The notes: generated from the letters alone by a model not told the origin. DNA of 64,000 nucleotides from JAWKIW01 sp041394145 (GCA_041394145.1 JAWKIW010000001.1:372001-436000), one strand, 5' to 3'; shown: positions 54,046-63,901, counted from the first letter of the stretch. Program-made: numbers and translations.

Positions 54046-55338
54046 TCAGCGGGCGGCCAAGCGGGCGAGCTCGCGGTCGTGCTCGTCGAAGGGCCCGACC
54101 ACGGCGACCGTCCTGGGCGACCGCAGCACGCGGTCGGCCACGCGGGCGACGTCGTCGACGGTGACGGCCCGCACGCGGGCCAGGTGCTCCTGCACCGGCA
54201 CCACCTCGCCCCGAACCGTCTCGCCCGTGCCCAGCCGGGCCATGCGGCTGGCGCTGTCCTCGAGCCCGAGCACCAACGACCCGGTGAGGCAGCCCACGGC
54301 GACGGCGAGCTCCTCGTCGTCGACGCCGTCGGCGGCCAGCCGGGCGACCACGTCGTCGAGGACCTCGAGCAGCTCGGCCAGCCGGCCGGGCACCGTGCCG
54401 GCGTAGGCCACCAGTGCGCCGGCATCGGCGTAGGCCGAGGGCGACGAGTAGACGCTGTAGGCGAGACCCCGCTCCTCGCGGACCTCCTGGAACAGCCGGC
54501 TCGACGGCCCGCCGCCGAGGATCTCGTTGAGCACCTGCAGGGCATAGCGGTCCCCGTCGAAGTGGTCGAGCGCCCGCCAGCCGAGCGCCACGTGGGCCTG
54601 CTCGGTCGGCCGTCGCACGATCCGCAGCGCCTCGTTGGCCTGCGTGGGCCCGAGGCGCCGGGGCCGGTCCCCGGCAGGCCGGCCGGCGAAGGCGCGGCCG
54701 ACGGCGTCGACCACCCGCTCGTGGTCGAGGTCGCCCGCGCCCGCCACCACGAGGTTCGCCGGCCGGTACCGACCGTCGAAGAACTCGGCGATGGCCCCGC
54801 GACCCATCGCCTCGATGGTCTCCTCGCTGCCGAGGGTCTCGCGACCGAGCGGGTGGCCGGGGAACAGCGCCTCGTAGAGCGCGATGTGCACCAGGTCCTC
54901 GGGCGTGTCGCCGGCGAGGAGGAGCTCTTCGAGGATGACCTCGCGCTCGGACTCGATCTCGCGCTCCCGCAGCGCGGGCGCGGTGAGCACGTCGGTCAGC
55001 AGGTCGAGCCCGAGCCCGATCTCGGCCGCCGGCAGGCGCGTGTAGTACGCGGTGTGCTCGCGCGCCGTGAACGCGTTCATCTCGCCGCCGACGGCGTCGA
55101 CGGCGCGGGCGATGTCGCGGGCGCTGCGCCGCTCGGTCCCCTTGAACAGCAGGTGCTCGAGGAAGTGCGACACGCCGGCGACCGAGGTCGGCTCGTCGCG
55201 CGAGCCGACCCCCACCCACACGCCGAGGCAGACCGACAGGGCGCCGGGGACGCGCTCGGTCACCACCCGGATCCCGTCGGCCAGCACCGTCTTGGTGACG
55301 CCCGGCTCGGGGTTCGATGCGGTGACCGGCACGGTCAC
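54046..55338 (-). CDS. M16 family zinc peptidase (PepR/YmxG-like)
   Basis: 430 residues. The inverted zinc motif is HFLEHLLFKGTERR with the distal Glu about 75 residues later in ESEREVILEEL. GGEMNAFTAREHTAYY and the C-terminal non-catalytic half with GGGPSSRLFQEVREERGLAYSV complete a processing-peptidase-like monomer. The gene lies 33 bp after pnp in the same direction, the conserved rpsO-pnp-M16 order of Actinobacteria and Firmicutes. Its natural substrate is not established. Confidence 0.93.
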   Translation of the reverse strand: MTVPVTASNPEPGVTKTVLADGIRVVTERVPGALSVCLGVWVGVGSRDEPTSVAGVSHFLEHLLFKGTERRSARDIARAVDAVGGEMNAFTAREHTAYYTRLPAAEIGLGLDLLTDVLTAPALREREIESEREVILEELLLAGDTPEDLVHIALYEALFPGHPLGRETLGSEETIEAMGRGAIAEFFDGRYRPANLVVAGAGDLDHERVVDAVGRAFAGRPAGDRPRRLGPTQANEALRIVRRPTEQAHVALGWRALDHFDGDRYALQVLNEILGGGPSSRLFQEVREERGLAYSVYSSPSAYADAGALVAYAGTVPGRLAELLEVLDDVVARLAADGVDDEELAVAVGCLTGSLVLGLEDSASRMARLGTGETVRGEVVPVQEHLARVRAVTVDDVARVADRVLRSPRTVAVVGPFDEHDRELARLAAR

Positions 55339-55371
55339 GGGTTCGTGGTCGAGGGGTGGGGTCGCCGCCGG

Positions 55372-57804
55372 TCAGTCGCGGCGACCGCCGCCGCGACCGC
55401 CACGGCCACCGCCGCGGCCACCACGGCCCCGACCGCCACCGCCGCGGCGCTCACCACCGCCACCGCCGCGGCGCTCACCACCGCCACCGCCACCGACCTC
55501 GGCAGGGCCGAGATCGCCGAACTCCTCACGCAGCTCGGAGTCGAAGGCGTCCTCGAACGAGACGTAGTCGCGGTCACCACCGCCGCCAGCGACGTCGCCG
55601 TCACCGTCACCACCACCGGCGCCACCGCCGCCGGCGAGCTCACCGACGGGGCTCAGCGACACCTTGCCGTTGGGGTCGACGTCGTCGACGCGCACCTCGA
55701 TCTCGTCGCCGAGGTCGACCACGTCCTCGACCCGGTCGATGCGCTTGCCCCCGCCCAGCTTGGAGATGTGGACCAGCCCGTCACGGCCCGGTAGGATGTT
55801 CACGAACGCACCGAACTTGGTGATGTTCACCACCCGACCGGTGTAGGTCTGGCCGACCTCGGCCGTGGGCGGGTTGATGATGAGCCGGATCTGGCGCTCG
55901 GCCTCGGCCACGGCACCGCGATCGGCCGAGCCGATGCTGACGATGCCGACCATGCCGTCGTCGTCGACGGAGATGTCGGCGCCGGTCTCCTGCTGGATGG
56001 TGTTGATGACCTTGCCCTTGGGGCCGATGACCTCACCGATCTTGTCGATCGGGATCTCGAAGCTGACGATCTTCGGCGCGCTGGGGCCCACCTCGTCGCG
56101 CGGCTCGGCGATGGCGCCGGCCATGACCTCGAGGATCTTCAGGCGGGCGTCCTTGGCCTGGTCGAGCGCCTTGGCCAGCACGTCGGCGGGGATGCCGTCG
56201 ATCTTGGTGTCGAGCTGCAGGGCCGTCACGAACTCCGAGGTGCCGGCCACCTTGAAGTCCATGTCGCCGAAGGCGTCCTCCGCCCCCAGGATGTCGGTCA
56301 GCGGCGTGTAGGCGCCCTCGGCGAACACCAGGCCCATGGCGATGCCGGCCACCGGCGCCTTGAGGGGCACGCCGGCGTCCATCATCGACAGGGTCGAGGC
56401 GCACACGGACCCCATCGACGTCGAGCCGTTCGACGACAGCACGTCGGACACGGTGCGGATGGTGTAGGGGAACTCCTCGCTCGGCGGGACCACCGGGATC
56501 AGCGCCCGCTCGGCGAGGGCGCCGTGGCCGATCTCGCGGCGCTTCGGCCCCCGCATGAAGCCGGTCTCACCGGTGGAGTACGGCGGGAAGTTGTAGTGGT
56601 GCAGGTAGCGCTTGCGGTCGTGGATGCCGAGGGTGTCGAGCATCTGCTCCATCCGCGGCATGCCGAGCGTGGTGACGTTCAGGACCTGGGTCTCGCCCCG
56701 CTGGAACAGCCCCGAGCCGTGCACGGACGGCAGCACCCCGACCTCGGCCGACAGCGGCCGGATGTCGGCCGGGCCCCGGCCGTCGATGCGCACGCCCTCG
56801 GTGACGATGCGATGGCGCACGACCGACTTGGTCAGCGAGCGCAGCGCGGCCTTGATCTGCTTGTCGGCGCCCTCGACCTCGGCGAAGCGCTCGGCCAGCT
56901 CGTCGACGACCGCCGCCTTGAGCTCGTCCTCCGCCGCCTGGCGATCGTGCTTGTCGGCGATGGACATCACCTGGGCGACCCGGTCGCGGGCGGCCTCCTC
57001 GACGGCGGCGTACACCTCGGGGGCGTAGTCGGCGGCGACCGTGTACTCCATCGGCTCGGCCGGGGGGAGCTTGCCCTTCAGCTCGAGCTGCAGGTCGATG
57101 GACTGCTTGATGTGGGTCTTGGCCGCCTCGAGCCCCTCAGCGATGACGGCCTCGGTGACCTTGGGGGCGCCGGCCTCGTAGGCCTTCCACGCCGCCTCGG
57201 TGCCGCCGGCCTCGACCATCACGATGGCGACGTCGCCGTCGTCGAGCGCCCGGCCGGCGACCACGAGCTCGAAGGTCGACGCCTCGCCCTCCTCGTAGGT
57301 CGGGTGCGGGATCCAGTCGCCCTCGGCCGAGTAGGCGATGCGCACCGCCCCGATCGGGCCGTCGAAGGGGACGCCCGAGATGGTCAGCGCCGCCGAGGCG
57401 CCGTTGATGACCGGCACGTCGTGGGGGTTCACCATGTCGGCGCCGAGGACCGTGCCGACGACGTGGACCTCGTTGCGGAACCCGTCGGGGAAGCAGGGCC
57501 GCAGCGGCCGGTCGGTGAGCCGGCAGGTGAGGATGGCCTGATCGGAGGCCTTGCCCTCGCGGCGGAAGAACGAGCCGGGGATCTTGCCGGCGGCGTACAT
57601 CCGCTCCTCGAGGTCGACGGTGAGCGGGAAGAAGTCGGCGCCCTCGCGCGGCGACTTGGCCGCGGTGGCGGTGACGAGCACCACCGTGTCGCCGATGCGC
57701 ACCGTCACGGCGCCGTCGGCCTGGCCGGCGAGCTTGCCGGCCTCGAGGGACAGGGTCTTGTCGGTGCCGGGTACGGCACCGGAAACGGAAACGGCCTCGG
57801 CCAT
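55372..57804 (-). CDS. pnp: Polyribonucleotide nucleotidyltransferase (PNPase)
   Basis: 810 residues. Two RNase PH domains carry FFRREGKASDQAILTCRLTDRPLRPCFP and HHYNFPPYSTGETGFMRGPKRREIGHGALAERAL, with the catalytic Asp region GAEDAFGDMDFKVAGT. KH (VIGPKGKVINTIQQETGADISVDDDG) and S1 (YTGRVVNITKFGAFVNILPGRDGLVHISKL) domains follow. The C-terminus adds about 70 residues ending in RGG-rich repeats, an unusual extra RNA-binding-like tail. GAGAGGAG precedes the ATG. It degrades RNA 3' to 5' with phosphate. It lies downstream of rpsO. Confidence 0.97.
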   Translation of the reverse strand: MAEAVSVSGAVPGTDKTLSLEAGKLAGQADGAVTVRIGDTVVLVTATAAKSPREGADFFPLTVDLEERMYAAGKIPGSFFRREGKASDQAILTCRLTDRPLRPCFPDGFRNEVHVVGTVLGADMVNPHDVPVINGASAALTISGVPFDGPIGAVRIAYSAEGDWIPHPTYEEGEASTFELVVAGRALDDGDVAIVMVEAGGTEAAWKAYEAGAPKVTEAVIAEGLEAAKTHIKQSIDLQLELKGKLPPAEPMEYTVAADYAPEVYAAVEEAARDRVAQVMSIADKHDRQAAEDELKAAVVDELAERFAEVEGADKQIKAALRSLTKSVVRHRIVTEGVRIDGRGPADIRPLSAEVGVLPSVHGSGLFQRGETQVLNVTTLGMPRMEQMLDTLGIHDRKRYLHHYNFPPYSTGETGFMRGPKRREIGHGALAERALIPVVPPSEEFPYTIRTVSDVLSSNGSTSMGSVCASTLSMMDAGVPLKAPVAGIAMGLVFAEGAYTPLTDILGAEDAFGDMDFKVAGTSEFVTALQLDTKIDGIPADVLAKALDQAKDARLKILEVMAGAIAEPRDEVGPSAPKIVSFEIPIDKIGEVIGPKGKVINTIQQETGADISVDDDGMVGIVSIGSADRGAVAEAERQIRLIINPPTAEVGQTYTGRVVNITKFGAFVNILPGRDGLVHISKLGGGKRIDRVEDVVDLGDEIEVRVDDVDPNGKVSLSPVGELAGGGGAGGGDGDGDVAGGGGDRDYVSFEDAFDSELREEFGDLGPAEVGGGGGGERRGGGGGERRGGGGRGRGGRGGGRGGRGGGRRD

Positions 57805-58022
57805 CTCGTCGCTCCTCTCCGGTCGCGCGTCGCGACCGGTCGTGAGGGCGGCTGCAGCGCCAGTTCCCAGTGGAGGGGCCCGGGACGTTCCCATGGGGCT
57901 CGGCCCCGGGCCTCACCACTGGCAGCTGACGTCCGTCGGACCGCCCTGCGTTGGTGTGGTTGTCGGTTCTTCAGTTGTGTGGCCGGTGCGTCCCCCGGGC
58001 CTCGGGTTCCGGCTGTCGTCGC

Positions 58023-58081
58023 GGGGCCCCGCCGTGCGGCGGACCCCCGGAACGCAGCAGGGCGACCCGTGCGGGTCGCCC
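58023..58081 (-). terminator. Two hairpins between rpsO and pnp
   Basis: GGGCGACCC at 58060-58068 pairs with 58073-58081 around a GTGC loop, eight bases after the rpsO stop. Next, GGGGCCCCGCCG at 58023-58034 pairs, with one mismatch region, with 58037-58048. They could act as an attenuating terminator or, as in E. coli rpsO-pnp, as an RNase III processing site. The 280-bp spacer has no gene. Confidence 0.6.
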
Positions 58082-58088
58082 CTCCTGC

Positions 58089-58370
58089 CTAGCGGCGCAG
58101 GCCGAGCTTGGCGATGATCGCTCGGTAGCGCTCGACGTCGTTCTGCTTGACGTAGTCGAGCAGACGGCGACGACGACCCACGAGCATCAGCAGGCCTCGC
58201 CGGCTGTGATGGTCCTTCTTGTGGACCTTCAGGTGCTCGGTGAGGTGGTTGATGCGGTCGGTGAGCAGCGCGATCTGCACCTCCGGCGAGCCGGTGTCGG
58301 TGTCGTGGAGGCGGTGCTCGGCGATCGTGCCGGCCTTGGCCGGCAGGTTCGTGGGTTCGCGGTTGGACAT
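58089..58370 (-). CDS. rpsO: 30S ribosomal protein S15
   Basis: 93 residues. HDTDTGSPEVQIALLTDRINHLTEHLKVHKKDHHSRRGLLMLVGRRRRLLDYVK, read in parts, is the S15 signature that binds 16S rRNA. GAGGAACC precedes the ATG. TAGCCT at 58500-58495 could be the -10 of a leadered transcript of about 118 nt, where S15 autoregulation could act. pnp follows, as in most bacteria. Confidence 0.98.
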   Translation of the reverse strand: MSNREPTNLPAKAGTIAEHRLHDTDTGSPEVQIALLTDRINHLTEHLKVHKKDHHSRRGLLMLVGRRRRLLDYVKQNDVERYRAIIAKLGLRR

Positions 58371-58556
58371 GAGGGTTCCTCGGTCAGGGTGGGCATCGGA
58401 CCCGGCCGCCCGGTGCGCTGCGAGCAGGTCGACCCGCTCGCTGGCGCCGTCCGGCAGCCCGTCGCCCCGACCGCGGGGCCAGGACGACCCCGTCAGGCTA
58501 GCAGCGACCTCCCCCGCTCCGGTAGTTGCCCCCGACGCCGGGCTCACCGGCCGGCG

Positions 58557-59618
58557 CTACGCGATGGACCAGCGGTAGCGGGGACGGCGGTGCGCGTCGT
58601 TGATGCGGGTGAAGGTGAGCGCCGGCGTCAGCGCCAGGATCGGTGCGTCGGGCTCGTACAGGTGCGCCTCGATCTCGTCGACGGTGCCGGCGCCGGCGCC
58701 GTGGATGGCCTGGCGCACCGCCGTCCCCAGGCGGTCGTCGAGCAGCTCGGAGACGATCGCCGGGAGGGTCTCGGGGTCCTTCAGCAGCCACGAGTGGGTG
58801 GCGGCGTGCACGCTGACCAGCTGGCCGTTGGCCCGACGAGCCGCCGACACCGCGGTGCGGTAGGGCACCACGAGGTCCCACTCGCCGTGGATGACGAAGG
58901 TGGGCACCTCCAGGCGGGCCAGCTCGTCGAGGATGCGCTTGGACCCCCGGGACCGCAGGATCGACGCCGCGGGGCCGAGGAGCCGCCACGGCTGCAGGGC
59001 GTGGCCGAGGTACGTCGGCGCCACCAGGCGGCCGAGCTTGGCCGCCTGGGCGGGATGGCGGACCACCGGCAGCGTCGACACCGTGTCGGCGACCAGCGCG
59101 CCGCCCAGCATCGCCAGCAGCGCGGGGTTCACCCGGAAGACGTTGACCATCACGTCCCACTCGTCGCCGACGATGGCGTCGATCAGCAGGGCGCCGATGA
59201 CCCGCCGGGGGTGCATGGCCGCCATCTGCGCCACGACGCGCCCACCCATGGAGTGCCCCGCGATCACCGCCGTGCGGATCCCGAGCTCGTCGATGGCCCG
59301 GTGCATCAGCTCGGCGTAGTCGCCGAGGCGGGCGCCCGCGAGGGGCAGGCCCTGGGTGCCACCGTGGCCGGCCATGTCGATGGCGACCACCTTGAAGCCC
59401 TTCGTGACCAGCCGGTGCAGGGTCTGGGCGTAGAGGAAGCCCTCCGCGGTGAACCCGTGCACGACGACGAGGGGCACGCCGCGGCCCGACACGGCGAGGC
59501 CGATGCGGTGGCCGTCGGACAGGGTGAACGTGTGGCGGGCGAGTCGGGGCGCAGCCACCGGCGTCGGCCCCGCCGGCATGTCCGCCGGCCCGGCGATCGG
59601 CTGGGTCACGTCGGCCAT
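58557..59618 (-). CDS. Alpha/beta hydrolase fold protein
   Basis: 353 residues from the ATG (a GTG at 59657 would add 13). VPLVVVHGFTAEGFLYAQTLHRL, AIDMAGHGGTQ, VIAGHSMGGRVVAQMAAMHP (nucleophile Ser), VIHGEWDLVVPYRTAV (Asp) and a His in AATHSWLLKDPE form the catalytic triad. It may be an esterase or lipase. No substrate can be named. It ends about 185 bp from rpsO. Confidence 0.85.
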   Translation of the reverse strand: MADVTQPIAGPADMPAGPTPVAAPRLARHTFTLSDGHRIGLAVSGRGVPLVVVHGFTAEGFLYAQTLHRLVTKGFKVVAIDMAGHGGTQGLPLAGARLGDYAELMHRAIDELGIRTAVIAGHSMGGRVVAQMAAMHPRRVIGALLIDAIVGDEWDVMVNVFRVNPALLAMLGGALVADTVSTLPVVRHPAQAAKLGRLVAPTYLGHALQPWRLLGPAASILRSRGSKRILDELARLEVPTFVIHGEWDLVVPYRTAVSAARRANGQLVSVHAATHSWLLKDPETLPAIVSELLDDRLGTAVRQAIHGAGAGTVDEIEAHLYEPDAPILALTPALTFTRINDAHRRPRYRWSIA

Positions 59619-59833
59619 GTTCGCCGTGTCCCCCGGATCAGTGGTGGATGTCGACACTCCGCGTCAACCCCCGGTCGCGCCGCGTGGGGCGGGAAGGCCC
59701 TACCCCGGAGGGTAGGGCAGGATCTGACCCCCCGTTAGGGACTTCCGGCCCCAGGGTGGCGTCGACGCCCGCCGGCTCGGGCCACCGGGCGGTGACCCGA
59801 TCGCCGCCTGGCCGACGACGACCGACGGCCGGC

Positions 59834-61083
59834 TCACCGGTGGTAGCCGATGATGTCGACGAAGACGTCGGCGCTCGACGTCGGCGGCACGTAGCAGGAG
59901 ATCTTGCCGGTGGCGTCGCAGGCCACCACGGTCGTGTTGGCCACGATCGAGCCGGGCTGGAACCAGTTGAGCGTCGACGCGTTCGGCACCGGCACGCCCT
60001 TCTTGAAGGCCGCCAGGAACCCGTTCGCCGAGGTGTTCACCACGGTGAGGTTGACCAGGACCCCCGTCGCCCCCACCGGGACGCCGGAGCCGTTGATCGT
60101 GCAGTCGACGTCACGCGTCGCCCCGTTGGCCAACGGCGTCTTCGGCAGCGTCGACGGCGGGTTGCCCGGCCGCGAGTCGTACACGCGCACCGGGCTGGCC
60201 AGCAGCGTGAGCGCGCCCGCGGTGTTGGTCCCCGAGATCCGCCGCCACAGCCCGGGTGTGCCGCCGACGATCGACAGCCAGAGGTCGTAGTTGGTGTCGA
60301 GGACGACCGACCCGTCGAAGCGGGCGGTGGACGAGCTGGGAGGAGGTGGCGTCGCCCCGTCGAGGAACAGCTGGGTGCCGTTCGTCGCGTGGGCCCACAC
60401 CGCCGTACCGGTCGAGGTGTCCGCGTAGAGGCCGAAGCCGGTCGGCGCAACGGCGCGCACCCCGGTGCCGGTGGCCGCCGAGCTGGACCCGTACACCCCC
60501 GTGGCAGACACCGAGGTCCCGGAGACGCCATAGGTGTTCGTCGAGGTGCCCTTGACGCCGATGCCGTTCGCCGAGCTGCCCTCGACACCCGGTCCACCGG
60601 TGGACGTCCCGAGCACGCCCTGGCCGGAGGTCGCGATGCCGTACACCCCTGGCCGGAGTCGGCATCTCCTTGCACGCCGATGCCGCTGGCGGTGACGCCG
60701 TACACGCCGATCGACGTGTTCGGGCTCGCCGTCCCGGTCACCGCCGGCGCTCCGGTGAACGATCCCGGCGCGCCGCCGCCGGCGACGCCTGGCTGAGGGC
60801 CAGCGCCGTCCCGCCCGCCACCGCGCCCGCCGCCGCGGTCGCGGCGCGGGCCAGCAGGTGCCGGCGGCTCGTCGCCTCGCCCCCGTCGGCGTCGCCCGGG
60901 TCGTGCGGCGACATCACGTCGCCGCCGAGCGGCGGCGTTGACGCCCCGTCGACCGCAGCCCGCCCGTCGCCGCGCTCGAGCAGCAGCAGTCGCCGGGCGA
61001 GCTCGTCGATCACGGCTGCCTGGTGGTCGAGCCGCTCCTGTTGGGCCTCCAGCCGCGCGCAGCTCCGCCGTCGAATCGTCCAT
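59834..61083 (-). CDS. Tat-exported beta-solenoid repeat protein, frameshifted
   Basis: About 415 residues with frame changes near 61060, 60790 and 60650. An N-terminal coiled-coil-like stretch (LEAQQERLDHQAAVIDELARRLLLLERG) precedes a Tat-like signal (TSRRHLLARAATAAAGAVAGGTAL). Then come about eight GVYG/GVxGxS repeats of 9-15 residues, resembling a left-handed beta-solenoid. A C-terminal domain (RVYDSRPGNPPS, VNLTVVNTSANGFL, ASTLNWFQPGSIVAN, VDIIGYHR) is related to the triplicated repeat of the secreted protein at 40054. A coiled coil before a Tat motif is unusual. It is probably surface attached. Confidence 0.72.
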
Positions 61084-61175
61084 GGCCCTCGTCTCCGTGC
61101 TTCCAGAGCGGGCGGTCCGACCCGACGGAACCCGCAACCACCATTGCGTCGCGGTGATCGTACTACGCCGCCCGA

Positions 61176-62130
61176 TCAGGCGCCGAGGATCTCCTCGGCC
61201 CGGCGACAGTCGCGGCCCATCTGGTCGACCAGGGCGTCGACGCTGTCGAAGCGCTCCTCGTCGCGGAGGTGCTCGACGAACTGCACCCGGGCGACCTCGC
61301 CGTAGAGGTCGCCGCCGAAGCCACCCAGCACGTGGGCCTCGAGCAGGAGAAGGGCTGCTCCTCGTAGAACGTGGGACGGCGGCCGAGCGAGATGGCCGCC
61401 GGCAGCCGGTGGCCGTCGGGGCGCAGGTACCAGCCGGCATAGATGCCGTCGCGGGGCAGGCAGATCTCGTCGGGCACCGACACGTTGGCGGTCGGGAAGC
61501 CGAGCTCGCGCGCCCGCTTGTCGCCGTCGGTCACCTCCCCCGGACCTCGTGGTGGCGGCCGAGGAGGTGGTTGGCGCCCCGCAGGTCGCCGTCGCGCAGC
61601 GCCGCCCGGATGCGGGTGGACGACACCGGGCCGCCGGCGCCCGCCGGCGCCCCGTCGACGTCGACGAGGTCGATGCCCATGGTGTCGAAGCCGTACCGGC
61701 CTCCGAGCTCGGACAGCATCGCCACGTTGCCGCGGCGCTCGTGGCCGAAGTGGAAGTCGTCGCCCACCACGATCGCCCTGGCGTTGAGGCAGCCGACCAG
61801 GGTCTCCTCGACGAACTCCTCGGCCGGCTCCTTCGAGCGGGCCTCGTCGAAGCGGACCACGAGCGTGTAGTCGACGCCGGTGGCGGCCAGCAGCTCCAGC
61901 TTCTGGTCGAGGTCGGTGAGCAGCAGCGGCGCCGACTCCGGGCGCACGACGCTGGCGGGATGGCGGTCGAAGGTGACCACCGCGGTGCGCAGGCCTCGCT
62001 GGCCGGCGAGCCGCCGGACCTGCCCGATGACCGCCTGGTGACCGAGGTGCACGCCGTCGTACGCGCCGATCGTGACGGCCGTGCCCTCGGGCGGCCTGGG
62101 GCACGTCTCCTCGTCGCGCAGCACCTGCAC
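61176..62130 (-). CDS. ribF: Bifunctional riboflavin kinase/FAD synthetase, frameshifted
   Basis: About 317 residues. The FAD synthetase half has VTIGAYDGVHLGHQAVIGQVR, VVTFDRHPASVV and VVGDDFHFGHERRGN, then SSTRIRAALRDGDL. The kinase half has GDKRARELGFPTANV, DGIYAGWY and RPTFYEE, and ends GEVARVQFVEHLRDEERFDSVDALVDQM. Indels lie near 61540 and 61355. The gene is essential in bacteria, so sequence error is likely. TAGCCT 7 nt before the GTG suggests a leaderless transcript. Confidence 0.94.
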
Positions 62131-62137
62131 GGGGCCG

Positions 62138-62143
62138 AGGCTA
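62138..62143 (-). promoter_or_regulatory. -10 element for leaderless ribF
   Basis: TAGCCT lies 7 nt before the ribF GTG, with no ribosome binding site. Confidence 0.45.
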
Positions 62144-62221
62144 CTGCCGGCCCTGCCCGGCGACGCAGATCGCCCACCGGCCGCGGTCGCGCCGGCGACC
62201 GACGAGGCCGAGACGCGGCCG

Positions 62222-63118
62222 TCAGGTCGCCGCCGGGACGAGCACGACGGCGGGCTTGACCGACCCGTGCCGATGGGGCTCGTACACGGCGAGCAGGTCG
62301 CCGACCGCCGACAGCACCGCCCACGGTCCCGCGCCCGCCACGCCGAGCGCCTCGGCGGGCAGCACCTTGCCGTAGGACACCGCGGCGGCGACGTCACCGT
62401 CGACCACCACGGCGTCGTAGTCCCGCATCGCCACCGCCGGCGCCAGGACCTCGAGCTCGTCCAGGGGTCGGGCCTCCGCCTCGCCGAACGAGCCGATCGC
62501 CGTGCGTCGCAGGTCGCGCAGGTGGGCGCCGCCGCCGAGCGCGCCACCCAGGTCGGCGGCGAGCGACCGGACGTAGGTCCCCGAGGAGCACTCGACCTCG
62601 GCCCGGTACACGCCGGGCGAGCCGGGCACCGGTTCGACGTCGAAGCGGGCGACGTGCACCGGTCGAGCCGCCCGCTCGACCTCCTGTCCGGCGCGGGCCA
62701 GCTCGTGCAGGCGCCGACCGTCGACCTTCACCGCCGAGACCATCGGCGGCACCTGCCAGATGTCGCCGGTGAGGTCGGCGGCGGCGCGCTGCACGTCGGC
62801 GACGGTCACCGCGCCCATGTCGTGGGTGGCCACGACCTCCCCCGACGCGTCGAGGGTGGCGGTCTCGACGCCGAGCACGATCTCGCACGTGTAGGTCTTG
62901 CCCAGCACGGTCAGGAACCGCAGCAGTCGGGTGACCCGACCCACGCCCAGCACCAGCACGCCCGTGGCGTCGGGGTCGAGCGTGCCCGAATGGCCGATCT
63001 TCTTGTTCCGCAGCAGGCCCCGTGCCTTGGCCACGACGTCGTGGGACGTCCACCCCGCGGGCTTGTCGACGACCGCGACCCCGTCGCGCCGCTGCTGCTC
63101 GGCGGGGATCACCACCAC
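62222..63118 (-). CDS. truB: tRNA pseudouridine(55) synthase
   Basis: 298 residues. VAVVDKPAGWTSHDVVAKARG, HSGTLDPDATGVLVLGVG (catalytic Asp), YTCEIVLGVET, QVPPMVSAVKVDGRRLHELAR and CSSGTYVRSLAADLG are diagnostic. It makes pseudouridine in the T loop of tRNAs. The GTG at 63118 is one base after the rbfA stop, so the two genes are translationally linked. A second GTG follows at once. Confidence 0.97.
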   Translation of the reverse strand: MVVIPAEQQRRDGVAVVDKPAGWTSHDVVAKARGLLRNKKIGHSGTLDPDATGVLVLGVGRVTRLLRFLTVLGKTYTCEIVLGVETATLDASGEVVATHDMGAVTVADVQRAAADLTGDIWQVPPMVSAVKVDGRRLHELARAGQEVERAARPVHVARFDVEPVPGSPGVYRAEVECSSGTYVRSLAADLGGALGGGAHLRDLRRTAIGSFGEAEARPLDELEVLAPAVAMRDYDAVVVDGDVAAAVSYGKVLPAEALGVAGAGPWAVLSAVGDLLAVYEPHRHGSVKPAVVLVPAAT

Positions 63119-63119
63119 G

Positions 63120-63590
63120 TCAGCCGTCGCCCGACGGACGGGCCGACCCGTCGGCGTTCGTCGTGCCGTCACCGTCGCCGTCCCCGGCGTCGGAACGATC
63201 GACCGGATCGACCCGGTCGTCCTCGGGCGGCTCGACCTCCCGCAGGATCGCCTCGATGCGCTCGCCGCTGCGGACCGCCGGGTCGGGCCGGAAGGCCAGC
63301 TCGGGGGTCCGCCGCAGGCGAGCCTGCCGTCCGATGGCGCCCTGGAGCCGTACCCGGTGGTCGCCGAGGGCCGCGAGCACCTCCTCGTCGACCTCCTCGC
63401 CCTCCAGGGTGTCGAAGAAGACGGTCGCGTGCCGCAGGTCGGTGTCGACCTCCACGGCGGTGATCGCGACCAGCGTGAGACGGTCGTCGTCGATCCGCTC
63501 GAGCTCGTCGGCGACGATCTCGCGCACCAGCTCGTTCACCCGGGCCGTGCGCGGGTACTCCCGCGGGCCGCCTGATCGTCGCCGTGCCAT
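63120..63590 (-). CDS. rbfA: 30S ribosome-binding factor A
   Basis: 156 residues. RTARVNELVREIVADELERI and the KH-like core with VEVDTDLRHATVFFDTLEG and LRRTPELAFRPDPAVRSGERIEAIL are typical. It matures 16S rRNA 5' ends at low temperature. The C-terminal tail is acidic and Gly-rich (DAGDGDGDGTTNADG). The ATG overlaps the stop of the DUF503 gene by one base (TGATG). The order DUF503-rbfA-truB-ribF is common in Gram-positive bacteria. Confidence 0.95.
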   Translation of the reverse strand: MARRRSGGPREYPRTARVNELVREIVADELERIDDDRLTLVAITAVEVDTDLRHATVFFDTLEGEEVDEEVLAALGDHRVRLQGAIGRQARLRRTPELAFRPDPAVRSGERIEAILREVEPPEDDRVDPVDRSDAGDGDGDGTTNADGSARPSGDG

Positions 63591-63901
63591 CAGCGCTCGT
63601 CCTCCAGCCACGTCCGGTCGACCGACAGGACCTCGGCCTCGGGGAACGACCACACGAAGCGCTCGACCTCGTCGAGCCGCTCGACGACGTGGCCCGGCGA
63701 CGACGCCACCGCGGCGAAGCCCAGCTGGGCCCGCTGCCAGGTGTCGTGGTGGTCGGTCTCGGCGGCGGCGACCTGGAAGCGGCGACGAGCGCCCTCGAGG
63801 ATGGTCTTCACGACGGCGCGCTTGTCCTTGAGCGAGTGCGACGCCGGCAGGTGGATCTCGACGCGGAGCGCCAGCACGTGCACGGCCATGGGGGCGTTCA
63901 T
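63590..63901 (-). CDS. DUF503 (YlxP-like) protein
   Basis: 103 residues. VEIHLPASHSLKDKRAVVKTILEGARRRFQVAAAE and the C-terminal EVERFVWSFPEAEVLSVDRTWL are the DUF503 signature. The family is found between infB and rbfA in many Gram-positive genomes, and its function is uncertain. GGGGGA lies 8 nt before the ATG at 63901; a second ATG at 63889 is possible. The remaining 99 bp upstream show no recognisable infB end. Confidence 0.92.
   Translation of the reverse strand: MNAPMAVHVLALRVEIHLPASHSLKDKRAVVKTILEGARRRFQVAAAETDHHDTWQRAQLGFAAVASSPGHVVERLDEVERFVWSFPEAEVLSVDRTWLEDER

Noticed and set aside
52654..55794. Plus-strand open frame of 1046 codons opposite dapB, the M16 peptidase and part of pnp
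   Set aside because: Shadow frame; the minus-strand genes have clear catalytic motifs.
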